From the NCBI GenBank assembly GCA_934667465.1, contig CAKUMG010000427.1, positions 1-5,747 on the forward strand: a stretch of 5,747 bases of DNA. The letters run 5' to 3'. Origin of the DNA: an uncultured Actinoplanes sp. (GTDB taxonomy: Bacteria; Actinomycetota; Actinomycetes; Mycobacteriales; Micromonosporaceae). Positions 1 to 5,321 of this stretch are shown piece after piece. Positions within the stretch are counted from its first letter, which is position 1. Each line of letters begins with the position of its first letter. A model generated the notes under the pieces. That model had not been told where the DNA came from. It made no database searches and was given only the letters and a program-made list of their open reading frames with translations. The position numbers were made by a program, and so were the translations under genes.

Positions 1-134
1 GCGGTGGTGAGCCCGGCGGCCAGCTCCTCCGCGGCCTCGTCGTACCGCCCCAGGTCAGCCAGGAGCAGCGCACGCTGGCGGTACTCCTCGGGGGTGGTCT
101 CCGGCTCGGACTGGGAGGTGGGCTCGCTCGGCAC
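1..134 (-). CDS. Tetratricopeptide-repeat (TPR) protein, N-terminal fragment
   Basis: Only the first 44 codons are inside the window; the gene runs off the left edge. Translation from a GTG at 134 gives a polar, Pro/Glu/Ser-rich leader of about 15 residues, then a helical segment (residues 16-43) containing ALLLADLGRYDEAAEEL. This fits the TPR pattern (small residue, Leu-Gly-x-Tyr, then Ala-Ala in the second helix), so the protein probably works as a protein-protein interaction scaffold; partner and location are unknown. The ATG at 138 is in another frame and reaches a stop within about 30 codons, so GTG 134 is preferred. No Shine-Dalgarno is visible upstream; instead a TANNNT hexamer ends 6 bases before the GTG, which would suit a leaderless mRNA. 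It lies on the same strand as ispF but 292 bases downstream, so it is probably a separate unit. The TPR call is inference from one repeat. Confidence 0.6.
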   Translation of the reverse strand, partial: MPSEPTSQSEPETTPEEYRQRALLLADLGRYDEAAEELAAGLTT

Positions 135-146
135 GCATCGAGCGTA
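132..146 (-). promoter_or_regulatory. Candidate leaderless -10 element for the TPR gene
   Basis: On the minus strand TACGCT (plus-strand 141-146) is followed by 6 bases and then the GTG start at 134. A TANNNT hexamer 6-7 bases before a start codon is the usual geometry of leaderless genes in Actinobacteria, where transcription begins at the start codon. There is no convincing -35 hexamer 17-18 bases upstream (the sequence there is GGAAAT-like). The assignment is inference from position and motif only. Confidence 0.3.
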
Positions 147-426
147 GGCGGTGCCGGCTCGTAATTTCCTGTGAGCGGCCCCAGCTCTTCCCCGGCGCCC
201 CTCACGAAGCGTGCAGACGGTCTTGGAGCAGGGCCTCCCCGGGCCGCGGGCCATCGGCGACACAGCGCCCGCTTCGGTGCCGTAAGCAGCACATTGCGGG
301 AATCATCCGATAAGTCTTGTCTCGCGTTTTCCAGGTGCTGCGACATATGCCGCCAACACTCAGGGTGACCGGGGTCTTTCGTCCAACGGGGCATATGTCC
401 GGCGACGCGCTTTTTGATCGTCCCGC
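135..426. other. Intergenic region between ispF and the TPR gene
   Basis: These 292 bases contain no convincing gene. The only open frame of note (171-368, plus strand, 65 codons) has low-complexity Pro/Ala/Arg composition, no family resemblance and no ribosome-binding site. The part from about 297 to 420 is noticeably less GC-rich than the flanks and holds the CATATG inverted repeat described separately. No classical terminator (stem followed by a U-run) is visible behind ispF on the minus strand. The T-run at 411-415 is a T-run only on the plus strand. Confidence 0.6.
342..399. repeat. Long-range 10-bp inverted repeat with CATATG arms
   Basis: GACATATGCC at 342-351 is exactly matched by its reverse complement GGCATATGTC at 390-399, with 38 bases between. 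Each arm also contains the 6-bp palindrome CATATG, so each could act as a separate protein-binding site. In RNA from ispF readthrough the arms would pair as a 10-bp stem with a large loop. Function unknown; it lies 28 bases downstream of the ispF stop codon. Confidence 0.6.
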
Positions 427-897
427 TCAGGCGCGATGAATCAGGGCAGTCGCGATGGCGGCCAGACCCTCTCCCCGACCGGTCAGCCCGAGTCCGTCGG
501 TGGTCGTGCCGGAGACGGTGACCGGGGCCCCGACCGCCTCGGAAAGCACCCGCTGCGCCTCGTCCCGCCGCTTGCCGATCTTGGGCTTGTTCCCGATGAC
601 CTGGATCGCCACGTTGCCGACGACCCACCCCTCGGCCCGCACCCGCCGCACGGTCTCGCCCAGCAGCGCCACCCCGGACGCCCCGGCCCACTCCGGCTCG
701 GACGTGCCGAAGTTGCTGCCCAGATCGCCGAGCCCGGCCGCGCTGAACAGCGCGTCACACGCAGCATGCGCCGCCACGTCGGCATCGGAGTGCCCGGCCA
801 GGCCCGGCTCACCCGGCCACATCAGCCCCGCGACCCAGCACACCCGCTCGGGGTCGAAAGCGTGCACGTCCGTACCGACACCGATCCGCTGATCCAC
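427..897 (-). CDS. ispF: 2-C-methyl-D-erythritol 2,4-cyclodiphosphate synthase
   Basis: IspF converts 4-diphosphocytidyl-2-C-methyl-D-erythritol 2-phosphate to 2-C-methyl-D-erythritol 2,4-cyclodiphosphate with release of CMP, in the cytoplasmic MEP pathway to isopentenyl and dimethylallyl diphosphate. At 156 residues it has the normal family length. It starts with the IGxGxDVHAF signature; Asp10, His12 and His44 (in [10 protein letters not shown]) match the Zn ligands Asp8, His10 and His42 of the E. coli enzyme. The C-terminal [14 protein letters not shown] signature is intact. Known IspF enzymes are homotrimers with active sites between subunits. The start is GTG at 897; the ribosome-binding site is weak. 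It lies 93 bases downstream of ispD on the same strand and is the last gene of a carD-ispD-ispF series. It is a separate polypeptide, not an IspDF fusion. Confidence 0.97.
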   Translation of the reverse strand: MDQRIGVGTDVHAFDPERVCWVAGLMWPGEPGLAGHSDADVAAHAACDALFSAAGLGDLGSNFGTSEPEWAGASGVALLGETVRRVRAEGWVVGNVAIQVIGNKPKIGKRRDEAQRVLSEAVGAPVTVSGTTTDGLGLTGRGEGLAAIATALIHRA

Positions 898-990
898 ACC
901 GCCACGCTACTGGCAGGCCCCCGCCGCCCCGCCCCCGGCACTTCCTCGCGCCTCGCCCCGACCGCAGCTCGCGGCCGGGCGCGAGTCCGG

Positions 991-1701
991 TCAGGGGCCG
1001 GCGAGCGGGCTGTGCGCGAGCAGTGCCTCGGCGAGGACCAGGTCCAGCGGCCGGGTGATCTTCATGGCGAGCTCGGAGCCGGGCACGCAGACGACCGGGG
1101 TGCCCGACTTCTCGACCATGCCGGCGTCGTCGGTGTGCGAGTCGAGCCCGGCCCGGTGCGCGGCGGCCAGAACGTCGTGGCGGAAGCCCTGCGGGGTCTG
1201 CACGCTGCGCAGGACCGACCGGTCGACGGTGCCCAGGACGACCTCTCCGGCCGGCGCGACTTCCTTGATCGTGTCGACGACCGGGAGCGCGGGGATCACG
1301 GCGGGGTGACCGGAGCGCACCGCCGCGGCCACCGACTCGACCAGTGCGGGCGGGGTGAGGGCGCGCGCCGCGTCGTGCACCAGGACGATCGCCACGTCCG
1401 CGGGGACGGCGGCGAGCGCGGCGGCGACGGAATCCTGCCGCTCGGCACCGCCGGGCACGACGGTCACCGGCGCCACGGGGGCCAGCAGGGCGCGGACGGC
1501 AGCGACCTCGGCGGCGGGGGCGGCGACCACGATCGTGCGGACCGAGGGCGCGGCGGCGATGCGGCGTACGGCATGGACCAGCAGGGGTTCGCCGGCGAGC
1601 AGGCGCAGGGCCTTGGGTGCGCCGGGTCCGAGCCGTACGCCGGAGCCCGCGGCCGGAACAAGGACCGCGACGTCACCGCGAGCATTGAGCTGCGCGGTCA
1701 C
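991..1701 (-). CDS. ispD: 2-C-methyl-D-erythritol 4-phosphate cytidylyltransferase
   Basis: IspD transfers CMP from CTP to 2-C-methyl-D-erythritol 4-phosphate, giving 4-diphosphocytidyl-2-C-methyl-D-erythritol in the cytoplasmic MEP pathway. The protein has 236 residues, the usual size. The nucleotide-binding loop PAAGSGVRLG with Arg23 and Lys30 corresponds to Arg20 and Lys27 of the E. coli enzyme. Further signatures are GGAERQDSV (84-92), VHDAAR (108-113, metal-binding Asp110), PVVDTIK (140-146), Arg161 followed by TPQGF (169-173), TDDA (190-193) and Lys214 near the C-terminus, so all catalytic positions are present. The GTG start at 1701 has GAGGA 7 bases upstream (plus-strand 1709-1713). 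It lies 45 bases after the carD stop, which suggests co-transcription, and feeds the pathway step before IspF. Confidence 0.97.
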   Translation of the reverse strand: MTAQLNARGDVAVLVPAAGSGVRLGPGAPKALRLLAGEPLLVHAVRRIAAAPSVRTIVVAAPAAEVAAVRALLAPVAPVTVVPGGAERQDSVAAALAAVPADVAIVLVHDAARALTPPALVESVAAAVRSGHPAVIPALPVVDTIKEVAPAGEVVLGTVDRSVLRSVQTPQGFRHDVLAAAHRAGLDSHTDDAGMVEKSGTPVVCVPGSELAMKITRPLDLVLAEALLAHSPLAGP

Positions 1702-1746
1702 GTCGCGGTCCTCGGCCGGGAAATGATGCTGAGAGGTGATGGTGCG

Positions 1747-2232
1747 TCAGGCCTCGGTGAGCACCTTGTCGAGCAGGACCTCAGCCTCGTCCTTGGTGCT
1801 CTTCTCGGCGAGGGCCACCTCGCCGACGAGGATGTCACGGGCCTTGGCGAGCATGCGCTTCTCCCCAGCCGAGAGACCGCGCTCGCGCTCGCGACGCCAC
1901 AGGTCACGAACGACCTCGGCGACCTTGAGCGGGTTGCCGGAAGCGAGCTTCTCGAGATTCGCCTTGTAACGCCGCGACCAGTTGGTCGGCTCCTCGGTGT
2001 GCGGAGCGCGGAGGACGTCGAAGACCTTGCCGAGGCCTTCCTCGCCGACCACTTCGCGCACGCCGACGATCTCGGCGTTCTCAGCGGGCACCCGGACCGT
2101 CAGGTCGCCCTGGGCGACCCGCAGGACGAGGTACTGCTTATCCACGCCCTTGATGTTTCTAGTCTCGATTGCCTCGATGAGTGCGGCCCCGTGGTGGGGG
2201 TAAACAACGGTCTCGCCGACACTGAAAACCAT
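1747..2232 (-). CDS. carD: CarD family RNA polymerase-binding transcription regulator
   Basis: CarD binds the RNA polymerase beta subunit and stabilises open promoter complexes, especially at rRNA and other housekeeping promoters; it is essential in mycobacteria. The 161-residue protein matches the mycobacterial family over its whole length. The N-terminal RNAP-interaction domain (about 1-55) has [20 protein letters not shown], with Arg25 and Arg47 at the positions known to contact beta. The helical C-terminal DNA-binding domain has [18 protein letters not shown], with Trp85 as the wedge residue that contacts the upstream edge of the bubble, and then [13 protein letters not shown]. The start ATG at 2232 has AAGGGG 10 bases upstream (2243-2248). 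It is the first gene of the carD-ispD-ispF series and has its own promoter just upstream. Confidence 0.98.
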   Translation of the reverse strand: MVFSVGETVVYPHHGAALIEAIETRNIKGVDKQYLVLRVAQGDLTVRVPAENAEIVGVREVVGEEGLGKVFDVLRAPHTEEPTNWSRRYKANLEKLASGNPLKVAEVVRDLWRRERERGLSAGEKRMLAKARDILVGEVALAEKSTKDEAEVLLDKVLTEA

Positions 2233-2259
2233 AGGTTCGAAACCCCTTTCGCTGTGTCT

Positions 2260-2288
2260 AGGGTAACACGCTCAGCCAGCGATGTCCC
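2260..2288 (-). promoter_or_regulatory. Probable housekeeping-type promoter of carD-ispD-ispF
   Basis: On the minus strand GGGACA (plus-strand 2283-2288), a 17-base spacer and TACCCT (2260-2265) make a -35/-10 pair. The -10 fits the actinobacterial TANNNT pattern, and the -35 matches the GACA part of TTGACA. Expected transcription start is near 2253, giving a leader of about 20 bases that includes the AAGGGG ribosome-binding site. I tested the 18-base GGAAT...GTT geometry used by disulfide-stress sigma factors such as SigR and it does not fit here. Confidence 0.5.
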
Positions 2289-2345
2289 ACCCTGCCCGTG
2301 ACCGTTAGTGCAGCTCAGAGACCATGTGAGGCGTCTTTCTACCGC

Positions 2346-2375
2346 TTGACATGCGGGCCAGAAACTGCCTCAGTA
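2346..2375 (+). promoter_or_regulatory. Possible -35 element (TTGACA) of the plus-strand gene, -10 unclear
   Basis: TTGACA at 2346-2351 is a perfect -35 hexamer on the plus strand, facing the gene at 2568. At the 17-18-base spacing the -10 position reads CTCAGT or TCAGTA (2369-2375), a poor match to TANNNT. If active it would need help from a regulator, and the palindrome at 2369-2383 covers the -10 position. The leader would be almost 190 bases long, so a closer promoter is equally possible. Confidence 0.25.
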
Positions 2376-2427
2376 ACACTGAGTGATGACATCGTGACCA
2401 CCCGACCCAGCGAGTCGGAAATTCCGG
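2369..2427. promoter_or_regulatory. Cluster of three short odd-centred palindromes (operator candidates)
   Basis: The sequence shows CTCAGT-AAC-ACTGAG (2369-2383), GATG-A-CATC (2385-2393) and CGGAA-A-TTCCG (2417-2427). The first has perfect 6-bp arms and covers the -10 position expected from the TTGACA at 2346. Sites of this form often bind dimeric repressors, but the three sequences differ from one another and no regulator gene is next to them. The operator role is inference. Confidence 0.3.
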
Positions 2428-2567
2428 ACGTGGTGGCTTTGTGAGGTCAAGCTTATCGCTAGTGACCGGAACGGCCCACCACTGGCGGTCGGTGCCCCGG
2501 GTGGGGGAGGCTGAGAGCCGAGGTCCCCGCAGCACGTGAGACTCTGCGGCAGAGGGGAGGGCGAAGC

Positions 2568-3329
2568 GTGGGCAGTCGAAGTGACAACAGCAGTGGTCTG
2601 CCGGGTGATGGCGGCTCCGCGGAGGGTCTGCCCGACCTCCCCGCGGAGTGGGGTGTCATCGTCGTCCCGGACGACCTGTCCTCCCTGACCGACGAGGTCA
2701 CCGCGGTCCGCGACGAGCTGCGCCGCGAGAGCCGTCGCCGGCGGATGGCCGAACGGCCCGTCCTGCGCGTCCTGCACCGGATCGGCGCCGCGGGCCTGCG
2801 CGCGCCCGTCCTGATCATCTCCATGGCCGTGCTCGTCACGATCGCGAGCCTCTTCGCCTCGGCCTGGCCCGGCCCGTCGCGCACCCCCGCCACCCAGCGC
2901 ACCGCCAACGTGACCGACACCGGGCTCGGCACCCTGCCCGCGTTCGAGCTGGAAGCAGTCGACGGCGGCCCGACCCCGATCCGCGCCAGCCTGCCCGCGG
3001 TCATCCTGCTCACCGAGGGCTGCGACTGCGAGGCCCTGGTCACCGCGACCGTCGAGGCCGTCAGCCCCGGGATCACCGTGATCACCGTCGCCGCGGGAGC
3101 CGCCACCCCGGGCGCCCGCACCCCGCCGACGGCCAACACCCCTCAGGCCCAGGGCAAGACCGTGCGCGCGATGCGCGACCCGACCGGCCAGCTGCGCTCG
3201 ACCTTCGCCTTCAACGCCCCCGACGGCACCGCCGCGGTCCTCCTGGTCAACAGCGCCGGCGACATCGTCCGCCGCGTCCCCCGCACCGCCTCCACAGCCG
3301 ACTTCCAACCCGACCTCGCCCGCCTCTGA
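2568..3329 (+). CDS. Single-pass membrane protein with thioredoxin-like outer domain and CxC motif
   Basis: The protein has 253 residues. The GTG start at 2568 is supported by GGGGAGG 7 bases upstream (2554-2560). Residues 1-77 are probably cytoplasmic: a Gly/Ser-rich start, then a conserved-looking block EWGVIVVPDDLSSL (27-40) and a charged Arg-rich helix (43-63). Residues about 80-99 form one transmembrane helix, placing residues 100-253 outside the cell by the positive-inside rule. The outer part resembles a thioredoxin/TlpA-like fold: a beta strand PAVILLTEG (143-151) leading into Cys152-Asp-Cys154 and a helix, a strand ITVITVAAG, then MRDPTGQL (202-209) and AAVLLVNSAGDIVRRV (222-237). 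The motif is CxC instead of CxxC, and the cis-Pro expected just before the AAVLLV strand is not seen, so ordinary disulfide reductase activity is uncertain. A metal- or substrate-binding role is an alternative. It is divergent from carD and convergent with the next gene. Fold assignment is by eye. Confidence 0.75.
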   Translation: MGSRSDNSSGLPGDGGSAEGLPDLPAEWGVIVVPDDLSSLTDEVTAVRDELRRESRRRRMAERPVLRVLHRIGAAGLRAPVLIISMAVLVTIASLFASAWPGPSRTPATQRTANVTDTGLGTLPAFELEAVDGGPTPIRASLPAVILLTEGCDCEALVTATVEAVSPGITVITVAAGAATPGARTPPTANTPQAQGKTVRAMRDPTGQLRSTFAFNAPDGTAAVLLVNSAGDIVRRVPRTASTADFQPDLARL

Positions 3330-3388
3330 CCCACCCCGCCCGCCGGCCATGCACGCCCGGACCGGTGAGCCCGTTCAGCGCGGCCCTG

Positions 3389-3405
3389 GTCGGGCGGAGC
3401 CCGAC
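3389..3405. terminator. GC hairpin between convergent genes, possible bidirectional terminator
   Basis: GTCGGGC (3389-3395) and GCCCGAC (3399-3405) form a perfect 7-bp stem with the 3-base loop GGA. It lies 60 bases after the stop of the plus-strand gene and 8 bases after the stop of the minus-strand gene, in an 83-base convergent gap. There is no T-run on either side, but U-less hairpins are common terminator candidates in high-GC Actinobacteria. Confidence 0.45.
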
Positions 3406-3412
3406 GGGGTGG

Positions 3413-3868
3413 TCAGAACGAGTTGGCGCGCGTGATGCGCCAGCGGAAGACCGACTCCGACTCGGACTCGGCCGCCACGGACAGGAAGAACATGCTCGCG
3501 AGGCCCACTTCCAGCTCGACCGTCCCGGGTTCGGCGGCACACCGGACCGCGCGTCCCGAGTCGACCGTGGTGGTGCTCAGGCGTACACGGATCCGGCCTT
3601 CACCCGCACACGCCATGGTCAGCGTGAACGATCCGCCGGGCACCGGGGTGTTGCGTTCCGCCCGGCTGCCCCCGGCCAGCACCATCGTCTCGGCGCCGGT
3701 CTGCAGCGGGCTGTCCGGGATCAGGCGCTCGACCGTCCGGCGGCCGGCGACCACGCGCGGGTTCTCCCCGGTCCGGGGCGCCGTCACGACGAACGCGGTG
3801 GCGCCGGCCGCGGCCACCGTGGCCGTCAGCCCGTACAGCGCGGCGCTCCGGGCGCGCTCCTGCCTCAC
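3413..3868 (-). CDS. Small membrane-anchored or exported protein of unknown function
   Basis: I propose the GTG at 3868, giving 151 residues. An open frame extends to 4069 in the same phase, but the extra 67 residues are low-complexity Gly/Arg/Ala sequence crossing a repeat region and look non-coding. From GTG 3868 the protein begins VRQERARS and then has a hydrophobic stretch at about residues 9-30 (LYGLTATVAAAG, AFVV), an N-terminal anchor or uncleaved signal. The outer domain contains TVERLIPDSP (45-54), PGGSFTLTMACAGEGRIRVRLS (around 77-98), Cys110, and ends with SVFRWRITR (139-147). Cys87 and Cys110 could form a disulfide. The predicted beta-rich pattern with two cysteines resembles small exported actinobacterial proteins of unknown function; I suspect a DUF6023-type family from memory but cannot confirm it. 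There is no clear ribosome-binding site, but a TACCCT hexamer sits 6 bases before the GTG. It lies 288 bases downstream of the type III PKS. Confidence 0.65.
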   Translation of the reverse strand: MRQERARSAALYGLTATVAAAGATAFVVTAPRTGENPRVVAGRRTVERLIPDSPLQTGAETMVLAGGSRAERNTPVPGGSFTLTMACAGEGRIRVRLSTTTVDSGRAVRCAAEPGTVELEVGLASMFFLSVAAESESESVFRWRITRANSF

Positions 3869-3880
3869 GCCGCCAGGGTA
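3866..3880 (-). promoter_or_regulatory. Candidate leaderless -10 element for the small exported protein gene
   Basis: On the minus strand TACCCT (plus-strand 3875-3880) is followed by 6 bases and then GTG at 3868. The hexamer is the same as the -10 proposed for carD and fits TANNNT. The spacing puts transcription start on or next to the GTG, giving a leaderless mRNA, which would explain why no Shine-Dalgarno is visible. No convincing -35 is seen. This also supports GTG 3868 as the start over any upstream codon. Confidence 0.35.
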
Positions 3881-4156
3881 GAACGGCCACACCCCCGCCA
3901 CACGGCCCGTTCCACGCCGACCGCAACGCCACGAGCCGCCCCGAGCCACGTGCGAGAACACCATCCCGGACGCCGACGCCGCAGCGGACGCGGCTGTGCC
4001 GCACCGGGTCCGCGTGAAGGCACGATCCCCGACGCATGCACCGCGGCCGACGGGACCGGGCCCACGCAAGCCACGATTCGCCCGCGGCGGGGCGGAGCCG
4101 GGCCCGCAAAAGCCACGTTCACGCCGGCCGCGGCGGGGGGACGGGCCGCCCGGAGG
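3869..4156. other. GC-rich intergenic region downstream of the type III PKS
   Basis: These 288 bases contain no gene I can support. Open frames across it on both strands have low-complexity Arg/Pro/Ala/Gly composition and no recognisable domain. It holds the degenerate repeats at 4004-4125, additional GCCACG motifs at about 3928 and 3945, and at the left end the putative -10 of the next minus-strand gene. No hairpin with a T-run follows the PKS stop. Confidence 0.55.
4004..4125. repeat. Three degenerate direct repeats of about 28 bases
   Basis: The two best units start at 4056 and 4098. Both read CCGGGCCC, then 7 bases ending in AAG, then CCACG(A)TTC, then CGCC or GCC, and both are followed by GCGGCGGGG. 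A weaker third unit starts at 4004 with CCGGGTCC, GAAG, GCACGATCC. Starts are 52 and 42 bases apart. On the minus strand (the transcribed strand of the PKS) each unit reads like CGTGGCTT followed by GGGCCCGG. The region looks like decayed tandem duplication or a set of related binding sites; function unknown. Confidence 0.5.
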
Positions 4157-5233
4157 TCAGGACGCGCCGGCGGTGACTTTGCGCAGCAGCATCCCGTACA
4201 GAGTCAGTCCTGGTCCGAACGCGAGGACGACCACCCGCTCCGGCGACGTTTCCCGCTTGCGCAACTCCTCCAGCACCAGCAGGACGGTCGGTGACGAGCA
4301 GTTGCCGTACGTCGCCAGGACGTGCCGCGACGGCTCGAGCGCCTCGGCGGTGAGGCCCAGTCGCTCCTGGACCACGTCGAGGATCTTGGGGCCGCCGGGG
4401 TGGACCGCCCAGCCGTCCACGTCGTCGATCGTGACCCCGTTGCGGCCCAGGAGGTCGTCGACCAGGTTGCGGACGTGGACCGACAGGACGTCCGGCACCT
4501 GTGGCGACAGGCCCATCCGGAAGCCCAGGTCGGTGACGTCCCAGGTCATGTGGCCCGCCGTCGTGGTGTCGGTGAGGGCGGCCATGTCGACGACCTCGTA
4601 GCCGGACGGCGCGCCCGGGGTCAGCACGACGGCGGCCACGGCGTCCGAGAAGAGCGCGTGGCAGACGATCTGCTGGATGTCGGCGCGGGCGTCCGGGGGC
4701 TGCAAGTGCAGGCTGGTCAGCTCGGCGCAGAGCAGCAGCGCCGGGCGGCCGCGCGCGGTGACGTAGTCCGCGGCCGTGCCGAGCCCGGGCAGCGCGGCGT
4801 AGCAGCCCATGTGGCCGATGAAGAGGCGCTGCAGCCCGGGCGCCATGCCGAGGTCGCGGGCCAAGGCGACGTCGAGGCCCGGCGTCGCGTAGCCGGTGCA
4901 GGAGCAGACGATGAGCATGCCCAGCTCGTCGGCGGCGAGGCCCGCGTCGGTCAGGGCCCTGCTCACGGCCTCCTTGCCCAGCGGCGCGGCCTCGACCTGG
5001 TAGCGGCGCATCCGGCGCTCGGTGGACCAGTCGGAGACGTCCTCCAGCAGCGGGCTGACGGCCGCCTGCCGGGTCGTGACGCCTGAGTTCTCGAAGATGC
5101 GGCGGGCCAGGCCGCGCCGCCCGCCCGCGGCATAGTGCCCCTCGAAGTAGCCCTTCCAGAGGTCGTCCTGCGCTTCCGAAGGCGGCAGTGCGATCCCCAT
5201 TCCGGCGATCACCGCCCGGCCGTGCTCCGCCAC
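4157..5233 (-). CDS. Type III polyketide synthase (chalcone synthase-like)
   Basis: Type III PKSs are homodimeric cytoplasmic enzymes that load an acyl-CoA starter on a cysteine, extend it with malonyl-type CoA units and cyclise or lactonise the chain. The GTG start at 5233 is chosen because AAGGGAG lies 6 bases upstream (5240-5246); the open frame reaches 5293, but its first 20 codons overlap this leader. The resulting 358 residues fit the family. The catalytic triad is complete: Cys144 in GHMGCYAALPG, His278 in VHPGGPKILD, Asn311 in YGNCSSPTVL. Phe195 (HALFSDAVAA) and Phe238 (LGFRMGLSPQVP) sit at the two CHS gatekeeper positions, and AFGPG (338-342) replaces GFGPG. The active-site context GCYAA and the short sequence separate it from the RppA and DpgA types as I remember them. 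Starter and product cannot be predicted. The gene follows an acyl-CoA dehydrogenase-like gene on the same strand after 88 bases. Confidence 0.93.
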   Translation of the reverse strand: MAEHGRAVIAGMGIALPPSEAQDDLWKGYFEGHYAAGGRRGLARRIFENSGVTTRQAAVSPLLEDVSDWSTERRMRRYQVEAAPLGKEAVSRALTDAGLAADELGMLIVCSCTGYATPGLDVALARDLGMAPGLQRLFIGHMGCYAALPGLGTAADYVTARGRPALLLCAELTSLHLQPPDARADIQQIVCHALFSDAVAAVVLTPGAPSGYEVVDMAALTDTTTAGHMTWDVTDLGFRMGLSPQVPDVLSVHVRNLVDDLLGRNGVTIDDVDGWAVHPGGPKILDVVQERLGLTAEALEPSRHVLATYGNCSSPTVLLVLEELRKRETSPERVVVLAFGPGLTLYGMLLRKVTAGAS

Positions 5234-5239
5234 CTGCGT

Positions 5240-5246
5240 CTCCCTT
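5240..5246 (-). promoter_or_regulatory. Ribosome-binding site that fixes the PKS start
   Basis: On the minus strand AAGGGAG is followed by 6 bases and GTG at 5233. It is the best Shine-Dalgarno on this strand in the area. It decides for GTG 5233 and against the in-frame upstream start at 5293, which has no comparable site. Confidence 0.7.
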
Positions 5247-5262
5247 ATCGATATTGGTCGAT
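5247..5262. promoter_or_regulatory. ATCGA-N6-TCGAT inverted repeat upstream of the PKS
   Basis: Plus-strand ATCGA (5247-5251) and TCGAT (5258-5262) are perfect 5-bp arms around TATTGG. The element directly abuts the PKS ribosome-binding site and lies in an AT-richer island (about 5245-5270) within otherwise very GC-rich DNA. Its place would suit a repressor site at a PKS-specific promoter in the 88-base gap after the flavoprotein gene. No clear -35/-10 pair could be assigned, so the role is inference. Confidence 0.3.
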
Positions 5263-5321
5263 GTATTGAGCGTCGGTCGTCCCGGGCCGACACGGGGAGT
5301 TCCGGCCGATACGGCCGCCGA

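Larger units (their letters stand above)
2233..2567. other. Divergent intergenic region between carD and the thioredoxin-like membrane protein gene
   Basis: These 335 bases hold no gene. Starting from carD they contain the carD leader and promoter (to 2288), a perfect TTGACA at 2346-2351 on the plus strand, three odd-centred palindromes between 2369 and 2427, a hairpin CCGCAG/CTGCGG (2527-2532 with 2544-2549, loop 11), and the GGGGAGG ribosome-binding site (2554-2560) of the plus-strand gene. The section 2360-2460 is less GC-rich than the surroundings, as expected for a regulatory region. Confidence 0.6.

Noticed and set aside
171..368. A 65-codon plus-strand open frame in the ispF-TPR gap.
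   Set aside because: There is no ribosome-binding site, the composition is low-complexity, and it ends in the inverted-repeat region.
427..1701. Possible bifunctional IspDF fusion.
   Set aside because: IspD ends with its own stop at 991 and IspF starts at 897 in a complete signature-bearing protein; 93 bases with stops separate them.
2234..2246. GGTTCGAAACCCC resembles a tRNA T-loop.
   Set aside because: It lies in the carD leader; no acceptor, D or anticodon stems of a tRNA can be folded around it, and upstream sequence is carD coding.
436..2301. A 621-codon open frame on the plus strand opposite ispF, ispD and carD.
   Set aside because: It is antisense to three well-recognised genes, has low-complexity Gly/Asp/Arg/His composition and no domain. 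Long antisense frames are expected in GC-rich DNA because stop codons are rare.
2370..3350. A 326-codon minus-strand open frame opposite the thioredoxin-like gene.
   Set aside because: The plus-strand frame has a good ribosome-binding site, a transmembrane helix and fold-like patterns, while this one is Gly/Asp/Ala-rich low complexity and would run through the divergent promoter region.
3869..4069. N-terminal extension of the small exported protein to 4069.
   Set aside because: The added residues are Gly/Arg-rich low complexity, cover the repeat region, have no ribosome-binding site, and would bury the hydrophobic signal segment in the middle of the protein.
4004..4125. The repeats as a CRISPR array.
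   Set aside because: The units are imperfect, unequal in spacing (52 and 42 bases), only two or three in number, and the spacers are similar rather than unique.
2648..4294. A 548-codon plus-strand open frame crossing three gene regions.
   Set aside because: It is out of frame with the membrane protein gene and antisense to the small exported protein and the PKS end; the composition is Arg/Pro-rich without any motif.
4322..5086. A 254-codon plus-strand open frame inside the PKS gene.
   Set aside because: It is antisense to the type III PKS, whose catalytic residues are intact, and shows no domain of its own.
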